A stretch of 9,249 nucleotides of DNA from Coriobacteriales bacterium (GTDB lineage: Bacteria; Actinomycetota; Coriobacteriia; Coriobacteriales; UBA8131), in the NCBI GenBank assembly GCA_031268525.1, contig JAIRXA010000002.1, positions 1 to 9,249 on the forward strand, written 5' to 3'. The notes beneath the pieces were generated by a model. It saw only the letters and a list, made by a program, of their open reading frames with translations. It had not been told where the DNA came from and did not search any database. The number at the start of each line of letters is the position of its first letter. The stretch's first letter is position 1. Shown here piece after piece: positions 1 to 4,783 of this stretch. Position numbers and translations under genes: made by a program.

Positions 1-1322
1 GCCTCAGCCACAATGGCTCGGGCAACCGGATGCGGAAAGTGTTCTTCCAGACAGGCCGCCAGGCGAAGTATCTCGGTTACGCTCCAATCGTTGAGCGCGA
101 TGACCTCGCTGACACTCGGGGAGGCCTCGGTAAGGGTACCCGTCTTATCAAAAATTATGGTATCGGCGGACGCAACCGCCTCAAAAGCCCGCGAGCCCTT
201 GACGCGCAGGCCCAGAGCGGAGGCCTCGCGCATAGCCGCCAGCGCAGCGACAGAACCGGTCAGTCGCAGGGCACAGGAATAATCGACGGTCAGTGCGGCA
301 ACCAACTTGGACAGATCACGCGAAAAAGCATACACGACAAGAGCGAACAGCAGGTTGAAGGGCACAATCCGATTGGCCAGTCGCTCCATACGCAGCTGAG
401 AGATGGACTTTTGGCTCTCAGATTGCTGGACGAGTCCAATGATAGAGCGGAGTCTGGTGTTCTCCGGTACAGCGAGGACGCGCACGATCAGCTCACCGTC
501 TTCCAGCGCGGTACCGGCAAAGACAGTATCGCCACATTCGCGGAGCACGGCTCTTGCCTCGCCAGTCAGTGCCTGCTGATTCACCCACGCCTCACCTGAA
601 AGCACCACACCATCCACTGGCAGCGCCTGCCCAGTCCTGACGACAATCAGGTCGCCTTCCCGCAGATCACGGGCATCGACCAGACGCTCATCCTCGACGT
701 CGGCGGTCGCAAGCAGAGCGACCTTGTCATGGATGCGCAGCAGTGAGAAGATCAGCTCCTGCTCTACAGAGTGCTGGGTATGCTCTTCGACCAGTTCGCT
801 GAGACGAATGAGGAAGGCGCTTGAGCTGAGGGTCGCAAAGTCACGCGCCGCAGCGCAGGAAGCAAGCGCGGCGGCATCGAGAACGGCAACATCCAAACGC
901 AATCGAAGCAGGGACCGCCAGCCCCTGATCAGGAATGCCGCAAGGCGTACGAGCGAGAAAATGACCCGCAGGGGATAGGGCAGCAGGAAACGTGTGGCGA
1001 CAAACGAGAGGCACATCCAGGCCGTCGACTCAAACAGACGGGGCGCATGCAGGGGGAGGTCGATGGTGGGGTCGAGCCGATAGCGGGCGAGTTCGTCCTT
1101 GCCAAGCGACCGCAACAGCTCAAGGACCTGCCGCTTAGAAAAGCCGTTGCCGCTTCGATATTCCACGGCGACACTGCCCGAGCGACCATAGACCGTGCAG
1201 CTCAGGATATTCGGATGCTCGCAGAGGCAGGCCTCAAGTGCCCGCGCGTCTCCATCTAAAATGCGCCCGGGCACACGAATGCGAAGGCGCCCGGGTATCT
1301 GGTGTTCGATCCGTATCTTCAT
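1..1322 (-). CDS. Heavy-metal-type P1B P-type ATPase, C-terminus beyond window
   Basis: An ATP-driven membrane pump, probably for a transition metal. The minus-strand frame is open from the ATG at 1320-1322 to the left edge, giving 440 residues of a protein that is usually 650-750 long. Residues 1-75 resemble an HMA_2-like domain (MKIRIEHQIPGRLRIRVP) without a CxxC metal site. Hydrophobic segments follow around 85-165. The actuator loop is TGEA at 253-256. The membrane signature reads VDYSCALRL, with S349-C350-A351, where classical P1B pumps have CPC. The phosphorylation motif DKTGTLTE has its aspartate at D392, and a nucleotide-domain HP motif (HFPHPVARAIV) sits near the visible end. No clear Shine-Dalgarno precedes the ATG, but the HMA-like fold starts immediately after it. 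The gene lies 57 bp downstream of a small membrane protein, probably in one operon. Family is sure; the transported ion is unknown. The hinge has T-G-S where most relatives have T-P. Confidence 0.93.
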   Translation of the reverse strand, partial: MKIRIEHQIPGRLRIRVPGRILDGDARALEACLCEHPNILSCTVYGRSGSVAVEYRSGNGFSKRQVLELLRSLGKDELARYRLDPTIDLPLHAPRLFESTAWMCLSFVATRFLLPYPLRVIFSLVRLAAFLIRGWRSLLRLRLDVAVLDAAALASCAAARDFATLSSSAFLIRLSELVEEHTQHSVEQELIFSLLRIHDKVALLATADVEDERLVDARDLREGDLIVVRTGQALPVDGVVLSGEAWVNQQALTGEARAVLRECGDTVFAGTALEDGELIVRVLAVPENTRLRSIIGLVQQSESQKSISQLRMERLANRIVPFNLLFALVVYAFSRDLSKLVAALTVDYSCALRLTGSVAALAAMREASALGLRVKGSRAFEAVASADTIIFDKTGTLTEASPSVSEVIALNDWSVTEILRLAACLEEHFPHPVARAIVAE

Positions 1323-1379
1323 GATCGTTGGCAGATGACGACGGAGGGCAGCAAGGGGCGATGGACGCGACCGGATGTA

Positions 1380-1676
1380 TCAGGCGACGTCGGGCGAAGC
1401 GGCGCTGGACGAGGCAACACCGGGCGAGGTGGCATTGGGCGAGGCGGCCTCGGCAGCATCTTCCCTGTTGAGGTAATTTGCCTCGGCTATGATGTCGTCG
1501 AGGTTGCTCTTGGCCTCTTCCAGAATGTCCAGCCCGGCATTTTTCGCTTGCAAAACCTTGGAAACCCCCTGCACATAGAGCTTCTTTGCTGGTTTAGAAG
1601 TCGCTGCCTTCACGCCAATGGTCCCCAGCAGAAATCCCGCCACGAGCATCCCTATTCCAATTCCCTGTTTGACCAT
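1380..1676 (-). CDS. DUF6110-like single-pass membrane protein, probable ATPase partner
   Basis: A 98-residue protein with one N-terminal membrane segment (about residues 4-24, GIGIGMLVAGFLLGTIGVKA). A basic KPAKKLYVQG stretch follows, then an amphipathic acidic helix (LDILEEAKSNLDDIIAEAN, about 49-67). The Ala/Ser/Pro tail (about 73-98) looks disordered. The layout matches DUF6110 proteins, which sit beside P1B ATPases, and recalls mycobacterial PacL (DUF1490) proteins that scaffold the CtpC/CtpG metal-efflux pumps. PacL members often end in a His/Asp metal-binding motif; none is visible here. The start is supported by GGGAGG at 1682-1687, five bases before the ATG. The stop lies 57 bp before the ATPase start, so cotranscription is likely. 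Family assignment is from memory of the pattern; a scaffold or chaperone role for the pump is inference. Confidence 0.8.
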   Translation of the reverse strand: MVKQGIGIGMLVAGFLLGTIGVKAATSKPAKKLYVQGVSKVLQAKNAGLDILEEAKSNLDDIIAEANYLNREDAAEAASPNATSPGVASSSAASPDVA

Positions 1677-1690
1677 AGGTTCCTCCCGAT

Positions 1691-1710
1691 AAGTTAGTTG
1701 ATACTTACTT
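1691..1710. promoter_or_regulatory. Imperfect dyad AAGTtAGT-N4-ACTtACTT upstream of the ATPase operon
   Basis: A 20-bp near-palindrome with 8-bp arms that differ only at one T/T position per half, centred about 25 bp before the start of the small membrane protein. Its place directly upstream of the ribosome binding site (1682-1687) suits a repressor site, perhaps for a metal-responsive regulator. No regulator gene is in the window, so the binder is unknown. Confidence 0.4.
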
Positions 1711-1718
1711 TCAAGTGT

Positions 1719-1742
1719 GCCTGAGTTTCAGGCGAAAGTCAA
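1719..1742 (-). promoter_or_regulatory. TTGACT -35-like box followed by a GCCTGA/TCAGGC palindrome
   Basis: On the minus strand TTGACT (1737-1742) is a good -35 match. With a 17-bp spacer the -10 would be CACACT (1714-1719), which is weak. A perfect palindrome with 6-bp arms and a 3-base loop (GCCTGA-AAC-TCAGGC, 1719-1733) fills the spacer. An activator- or repressor-controlled promoter for the ATPase operon would fit; the weak -10 keeps confidence low. Confidence 0.3.
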
Positions 1743-1760
1743 GATTTTGGCATGGCAAGA

Positions 1761-1888
1761 AAACACAAAAGAAAACACAAAGGGGACGGGGTATTTTGTG
1801 TTAGCATTATAAAAGTATGGCTCCGAATCGCACAACTCCCTTTCCTAACACAAAATACCCCGTCCCCTTTGTGTTTTCTTTTGTGTTT
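1761..1888. repeat. Perfect 44-bp inverted repeat pair around a 40-bp spacer (REP/BIME-like)
   Basis: The left arm 1761-1804 and right arm 1845-1888 are exact reverse complements over all 44 bases, separated by 1805-1844. Each arm is itself a hairpin: AACACAAA (1774-1781) pairs with TTTGTGTT (1795-1802) around a G-rich loop GGGGACGGGGTAT. The outer part of each arm is a near-duplicate AAACACAAAAG/AAAACACAAAG. Weaker similarity continues outward (CATGGCA at 1751-1757 against CATAGGCA read inward from 1900). This layout resembles dispersed palindromic units mobilised by Y1 (RAYT/IS200-like) transposases, but no transposase is in the window. It fills the space between vapC and the small membrane protein, and with T-rich ends on both strands it could also stop transcription in both directions. 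Confidence 0.9.
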
Positions 1889-1902
1889 CAGGTGCCTATG
1901 CT

Positions 1903-2301
1903 CTAAATCCAGTCTTCAATCCTCAAGTCCTTCACGCGTGAGAACTCGCGGGTGTTGTTGGTGACGAGTGTTCCTGTGCGCGAGACCACCGTTGCCGCGA
2001 TAACCGCGTCGTTGGCACCTATCATCGTGCCGGTTTTCTCAAGTTCGGCCCTTATCCGGGCATACGCGTCAGCGCCAGCGTCATCAAAGGGGATTATCTC
2101 GAATGGCCGAAGGAACGCCTTGATCCGTTTGAGGTTGGCCTCGGTTCGTCTGCTGTTGTATGCGCCAAACAGCAACTCCGCCTTGACCAGTGAGGGAATT
2201 TCGATCTTCTTGGGAGAGGTCTCCTGAAACTTCAGGCTTACGTTTTCTGAGAGCCCCTCAAGAAAATAGATGCACGTGTTGGTATCCAGGAAGTAGCTCA
2301 T
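1903..2301 (-). CDS. vapC: VapC-like PIN-domain toxin ribonuclease
   Basis: A 132-residue PIN-domain protein, the usual VapC length, predicted to cleave RNA (often tRNA or rRNA) in the cytoplasm with Mg2+ when not held by its antitoxin. The N-terminal MSYFLDTNTCIYFL carries the first catalytic aspartate D6. E42 lies in PSLVKAELLFGA, D98 in GANDAVIAA, and the last motif is VTNNTREFSRV (115-123), followed by the usual LRIEDW ending. All key acidic residues are present, so the toxin looks intact. The ATG overlaps the antitoxin stop by 4 bp (ATGA), showing translational coupling. The stop is only 14 bp from the large inverted repeat. The family is secure; the RNA target cannot be read from sequence. 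Confidence 0.93.
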   Translation of the reverse strand: MSYFLDTNTCIYFLEGLSENVSLKFQETSPKKIEIPSLVKAELLFGAYNSRRTEANLKRIKAFLRPFEIIPFDDAGADAYARIRAELEKTGTMIGANDAVIAATVVSRTGTLVTNNTREFSRVKDLRIEDWI

Positions 2302-2528
2302 AAGGTCATCCGGGGACTATCGTCTGAGAAGTCCGGTTGTCTTGGGCGCGCGAACGAGGAGTCCTTGATAGAGCCGAACAAGTCAAAATAGTCGTCTGGC
2401 CACTTCTCGCTCAGATGGGAGTTCAATATGTCGGCCGTAGTCCTTGAGACGGACATCTTCCGGCGCCGGGCTTCTCGAAGAATCAGTTTATGGGTTCTAT
2501 CGTCAAGATACATCGAGACTTGAGGCAT
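2298..2528 (-). CDS. vapB: VapB-like ribbon-helix-helix antitoxin
   Basis: A 76-residue protein upstream of and overlapping the PIN toxin. The N-terminal half (MPQVSMYLDDRTHKLILREA then RRRKMSVSRTTADILNSHL) has the short strand plus two helices of a CopG/Arc-type ribbon-helix-helix DNA-binding domain. The C-terminal half (WPDDYFDLFGSIKDSSFARP and an acidic DFSDDSPRMTL tail) matches the toxin-wrapping region of VapB-type antitoxins. It should neutralise VapC and, bound to it, repress its own promoter. The start is backed by GAGGGGG at 2534-2540, five bases upstream of the ATG. Candidate operator DNA (palindrome GATTG-TAT-CAATC and the TATAACA repeats) lies just upstream. Confidence 0.9.
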   Translation of the reverse strand: MPQVSMYLDDRTHKLILREARRRKMSVSRTTADILNSHLSEKWPDDYFDLFGSIKDSSFARPRQPDFSDDSPRMTL

Positions 2529-2566
2529 AAAGACCCCCTCACGCAGTATGGATTACAGGACACTAA

Positions 2567-2587
2567 TATAACATATAACATATAACA
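2567..2587. repeat. Three perfect tandem copies of TATAACA
   Basis: Copies at 2567-2573, 2574-2580 and 2581-2587 are identical. On the minus strand they read TGTTATA three times and sit in the antitoxin promoter region, where each copy offers a -10-like TTATAT. Copy-number change by slippage would alter promoter spacing. Confidence 0.9.
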
Positions 2588-2611
2588 GGACTATGAATGA
2601 TTGTATCAATC
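2580..2611 (-). promoter_or_regulatory. Candidate vapBC promoter and operator
   Basis: On the minus strand TTGATA (2604-2609) is followed after 18 bp by TTATAT (2580-2585), a fair sigma-70-type pair. The -35 lies inside a perfect palindrome GATTG-TAT-CAATC (2599-2611), a natural place for the VapBC complex to bind. The neighbouring TATAACA copies supply alternative -10 boxes. Position and symmetry are seen; promoter activity is inferred. Confidence 0.45.
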
Positions 2612-2648
2612 TCGGTGTCTTCAAACGGTGAAGCGGATGTGTCCTTAT

Positions 2649-2669
2649 ACGAACTCAGTATGAGTTCGT
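2649..2669 (-). terminator. Hairpin after ssrA, likely terminator without U-tract
   Basis: A perfect 9-bp stem ACGAACTCA/TGAGTTCGT with a 3-base loop begins 14 bp past the CCA end of the tmRNA. The sequence that follows on the minus strand (ATAAGGACAC) lacks a run of T, so it may act as a processing or stability hairpin instead of a classical intrinsic terminator. Confidence 0.5.
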
Positions 2670-2682
2670 GCAGCAGGTAATG

Positions 2683-3036
2683 TGGTGGAGGCGCGGAGAA
2701 TCGAACTCCGGTCCATAACAGCTCTTCAAGCGGTATCTCCATGCTCAGTCTGACGGAAAGTCTCGCGCCGGGCACCCCATCAGACAGATGTGCCCTTTGC
2801 CAGTCGGTTCAGTCTTTTCCTACGCCATACCGGCTACGTGCGCAGGAGCATTCCCCTGAGTGGCGTCTCTATCGGGAGCGGGGATGTATCCCAACGAAAC
2901 GTCGCAGCCTTTGTTTAGGCGGCGAGGGCATAGCTACGATTGTCAATTAATTTTGACGGTACCCCTGTTTAAGGTGGCGAGGAGACCACCGCATGCTGCC
3001 TCTTTCAGAACTATCATGTCGAAACCAGTCGCCCCC
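2683..3036 (-). ncRNA. ssrA: tmRNA (ssrA), 354 nt
   Basis: Transfer-messenger RNA rescues stalled ribosomes by acting as a tRNA and then as a short mRNA that adds a degradation tag; it works with SmpB. On the minus strand the 5' end is GGGGGCGACTGGTTTCGACA, the conserved tmRNA start. The 3' end has a T-arm GGAGTTCGATTCTCC followed by GCGCCTCCACCA with CCA encoded. GGGGGCG pairs with CGCCTCC to form the 7-bp acceptor stem (with one G-U), fixing both ends. The tag reading frame ends in YALAA-stop in the first third, and the remaining GC-rich segment should hold the downstream pseudoknots. It is a one-piece, not permuted, tmRNA. No smpB is in the window. The ssrA 3' end is a frequent integration site for mobile DNA. 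Confidence 0.96.
2915..2953 (-). other. tmRNA proteolysis-tag reading frame ...DNRSYALAA
   Basis: Within ssrA the minus-strand frame ending at TAA (2915-2917) reads backwards through A-A-L-A-Y-S-R-N-D and then I-L-K to AAA at 2951-2953. The tag is therefore DNRSYALAA at least, and KLIDNRSYALAA if resumption is at AAA. The C-terminal YALAA is the protease-recognition end. The resume codon is not certain: the usual Ala/Gly start codon is absent, and a palindrome GTCAA-AATTAA-TTGAC (2942-2957) overlaps the likely resume site. Confidence 0.75.
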
Positions 3037-3099
3037 ATCTCGGCGTATTGAAACGCATCTTCAGGCCTCAAGGCGCAAGCTGCCCAAAAATTTGTCCAG

Positions 3100-3127
3100 C
3101 ACGTTTCAGCAAGCACGTTTCAGCAAG
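3100..3127. repeat. 14-bp tandem duplication CACGTTTCAGCAAG x2
   Basis: Two exact head-to-tail copies, 3100-3113 and 3114-3127, in the gene-free interval upstream of ssrA. This looks like a recent slippage duplication; no function is apparent. Confidence 0.85.
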
Positions 3128-3142
3128 CCTCATCACACGGGA

Positions 3143-3207
3143 GCACCGACTGAGAAAGTCGACCTTCTCAAGGTGCGTTCCACTCCATAAGCTCTGGTGT
3201 GGAGTGG
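3143..3207 (-). other. Two adjacent stem-loops, possible structured RNA
   Basis: The first is GCACC (3143-3147) with GGTGC (3172-3176) enclosing TGAGAA (3151-3156) with TTCTCA (3165-3170); the inner 20 bp form a near-palindrome around GTCGAC. The second is CCACTCCA (3180-3187) with TGGAGTGG (3200-3207), an 8-bp stem with a 12-base loop. Neither is followed by a T-run on either strand. They lie just downstream of a candidate minus-strand promoter and could form the start of a transcript leading to ssrA, or the 3' end of the folK-rsmI message. Confidence 0.4.
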
Positions 3208-3208
3208 C

Positions 3209-3237
3209 AGTGTAGCATCTTGGCCCTCTTTACACAA
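3209..3237 (-). promoter_or_regulatory. Candidate extended -10 promoter toward ssrA
   Basis: On the minus strand TTGTGT (3232-3237) and TACACT (3209-3214) are 17 bp apart, and the -10 is preceded by TGC, giving the extended TGnTACACT form. A start near 3200-3205 would produce a leader of about 165 nt before the mature tmRNA 5' end. No better promoter was found nearer ssrA, where only TTGAGG and CAATAC, poorly spaced, are present. Confidence 0.4.
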
Positions 3238-3372
3238 CAACACGCGACACGCGACATATGCAAAACGCCGAAGGATAAGACGGGGGTGGCAGCGTACAGA
3301 AGCCCGGGACAGGCGGACGGCAGAGTCGGTGGCAGGAGTCTGTCCATTGCCGTTTACCGAATCCCTTGCCTT

Positions 3373-4623
3373 TTACCGAGCGTATTTGTCCCGATGAGCA
3401 CGTCGAGCTTTTGGGGGGTTCGGCGCAGCGATGACCAGCACGATCTCGCCCCTGAGCGGACGATCGGACGCGCGCTCGGACGCGCGCTCGGTGATTATCT
3501 GATGCAAATTGATGGCCGAAGCACGCAGCACTTCCTCGTGCAGTTTGGTCAGTTCGCGGGCCATGACCATCTCTCGCTCACCGTAGACCTCGGCTATCAC
3601 CGCAAGTGAAGCCACCAGCCGATGCGGTGATTCGTAAAAAACCAGTACCGCCTGCAATTCGGCAAGCCGTGCCAGCAGCTCTCGTCTCTGACCATCCTTA
3701 CGTGGCAAAAATCCGCCAAAGTACAGGGCTGAAGCCTCAAAGCCAGCCACGGCCACCGCTGCCGTCAAAGCGCTGGCTCCCGGCAGCGCCTCGACTCGCA
3801 CGCCTGCCGCATGAGCCGCGGCAACCAGATACATTCCCGGATCGCTGATACCCGGAGTGCCCGCGTCAGAAACATAGGCGATGCGCTCGCCTGCCTTCAG
3901 TCTGTCGATAAGCTCGGGCGTCCTGGCACGAATGACCTGCTCGTCACAACGCTCCATCGGTACACGCAGATTGAGATGTGTCAGCAGGCGACGCGTTATC
4001 CGGGTGTCCTCGGCACAGATCACATCGACGCCAGCAAGTGCCTCGGCAACCCGCGGTGTCAGGTCACCGAGATTACCGATTGGCGTGGCGCAGACCAGCA
4101 AAACTCCTCCCGCTGATGCCCGTGGAGCGTCGCAGGGAGCGCAGGCTGCTACCTCGCTTCCATCGGCAAATACATAATCGGGGGCGATCATCCGTAAGGG
4201 CTCCAGGACGAAATCGCGCTCCAGAGCACAGGGATGCGGAAGGAGCAGATCGGGGTCGTCGCTTACAACACCCTCGATATCGATGATATCGATATCGAGG
4301 GTACGGGGTCCGTTAACAGTCTTGTGCTCGCGCCCAAAACGCTGCTCAATGGCCTGCAATGTGTCGAGCAGGACAAAAGGGTCACCAGGAACATACTCAA
4401 CAATCATGACTGCATTTGCGAAGTCTGGCTGGTCACCCCGGTAGGCGGGCTTTGAGCGAAGCACAGGGCTGACCGCGAGGGTGTGCACGCCCTCGAGTGC
4501 CCCGATCACTTCAATCGCCGCCTTCAGGGTTGCAGAAGGTTCCCCGGCCCACGATGGGAGATTTGATCCGAGAGCGATGACGCCACGACGCACCGATATC
4601 TGCGTTTGGCCTCTGTCAGCCAT
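3373..4623 (-). CDS. folK-rsmI: FolK-RsmI fusion: HPPK plus 16S rRNA C1402 2'-O-methyltransferase
   Basis: One 416-residue frame holds two complete enzymes. Residues 13-165 are HPPK (FolK), which pyrophosphorylates 6-hydroxymethyl-dihydropterin for folate synthesis: IALGSN at 16-21, YRGDQPDFANAVM at 61-73, the signature GPRTLDIDII at 105-114, and PHPCALERDFVL at 129-140. Residues 163-403 are RsmI, the SAM-dependent methyltransferase acting on 16S rRNA C1402: TPIGNLGDLTPR at 180-191, EDTR at 205-208, YVSDAGTPGISDPG at 250-263, ESPHRL at 331-336, RELTKLHEE at 366-374 and RGEIVLVI at 391-398. Each part has near-normal family length with a linker of only about 10-20 residues and no internal stop or frameshift. 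The ATG has GGGAGG at 4631-4636, seven bases upstream. No other folate genes are present here. Both domains look catalytically intact. Confidence 0.95.
   Translation of the reverse strand: MADRGQTQISVRRGVIALGSNLPSWAGEPSATLKAAIEVIGALEGVHTLAVSPVLRSKPAYRGDQPDFANAVMIVEYVPGDPFVLLDTLQAIEQRFGREHKTVNGPRTLDIDIIDIEGVVSDDPDLLLPHPCALERDFVLEPLRMIAPDYVFADGSEVAACAPCDAPRASAGGVLLVCATPIGNLGDLTPRVAEALAGVDVICAEDTRITRRLLTHLNLRVPMERCDEQVIRARTPELIDRLKAGERIAYVSDAGTPGISDPGMYLVAAAHAAGVRVEALPGASALTAAVAVAGFEASALYFGGFLPRKDGQRRELLARLAELQAVLVFYESPHRLVASLAVIAEVYGEREMVMARELTKLHEEVLRASAINLHQIITERASERASDRPLRGEIVLVIAAPNPPKARRAHRDKYAR
3464..3487. repeat. 12-bp tandem repeat inside rsmI coding for ERAS x2
   Basis: TCGGACGCGCGC occurs twice head to tail (3464-3475, 3476-3487). 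In the RsmI frame this falls in the E-R-A-S-E-R-A-S-D-R stretch (residues 379-388) just before the conserved RGEIVLVI strand. It is in frame, so the duplication lengthened a surface loop without breaking the protein. Confidence 0.85.
4270..4302. repeat. Perfect 15-bp-arm palindrome within the folK signature codons
   Basis: ACCCTCGATATCGAT (4270-4284) and ATCGATATCGAGGGT (4288-4302) are exact reverse complements around GAT. The sequence encodes the LDIDIIDIEG part of the HPPK signature, so alternating Asp and Ile codons explain much of the symmetry, though not the perfect 15-bp extent. Confidence 0.9.
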
Positions 4624-4710
4624 GTAAACCCCTCCCGTCCGATGCCGTAACTCCTTCTCATACCGTCTCTACAAAACAGCGCCTCATGGCGCAATCCGAG
4701 CACATTCTCG

Positions 4711-4738
4711 TACTACACGATCACCCTATCGTGTAGTA
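4711..4738. promoter_or_regulatory. Perfect inverted repeat TACTACACGAT-N6-ATCGTGTAGTA, likely operator
   Basis: Two exact 11-bp arms (4711-4721, 4728-4738) separated by CACCCT lie in the divergent spacer between folK-rsmI and the histidine kinase. The right arm overlaps a -10-like TAGTAT (4734-4739) for the kinase, with TACTAC 17 bp upstream as a weak -35. A repressor bound here would block the kinase promoter. A smaller hairpin GCGCC-TCAT-GGCGC (4679-4692) lies toward folK. The binding protein is unknown. Confidence 0.6.
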
Positions 4739-4783
4739 TAGGTGCCAAATACATACAGTTCAAAAAAATGCCAAGGATTACGC

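Larger units (their letters stand above)
3037..3372. other. Gene-free interval between folK-rsmI and ssrA
   Basis: About 336 bp with no convincing protein: the short plus-strand frames here lack ribosome sites and family resemblance. What it does hold is a possible minus-strand promoter (3209-3237), two adjacent stem-loops (3143-3176 and 3180-3207), a 14-bp tandem duplication (3100-3127), and small hairpins nearer ssrA such as GCGT-TTCAAT-ACGC (3040-3053). Two copies of TTTACCGA (3353-3360 and 3372-3379) flank the end of the upstream gene. It may be a long tmRNA leader or an unrecognised small RNA. Confidence 0.55.

Noticed and set aside
30..599. 189-residue plus-strand open frame
   Set aside because: It is antisense to the P-type ATPase, whose reading frame contains intact motifs (TGEA, DKTGT).
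1761..1888. CRISPR array or plasmid origin as explanation for the repeat
   Set aside because: There are only two copies, in inverted orientation, with no spacer periodicity, cas gene or replication protein.
2741..3190. Short plus-strand frames over the ssrA region
   Set aside because: They are explained by the tmRNA on the opposite strand and its upstream interval.
3353..3379. Two TTTACCGA direct repeats (a third occurrence near 7189)
   Set aside because: Eight-base matches without symmetry or promoter context can be chance; no function is supported.
3197..3609. Plus-strand frames between ssrA and the folK-rsmI 3' end
   Set aside because: They lack recognisable sequence and start signals, and they run antisense into RsmI.
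4742..4783. Upstream GTG start adding 14 residues to the histidine kinase
   Set aside because: No ribosome binding site precedes it and it lies at the edge of the operator; ATG 4784 has AAGGA six bases upstream and begins where the protein looks natural.
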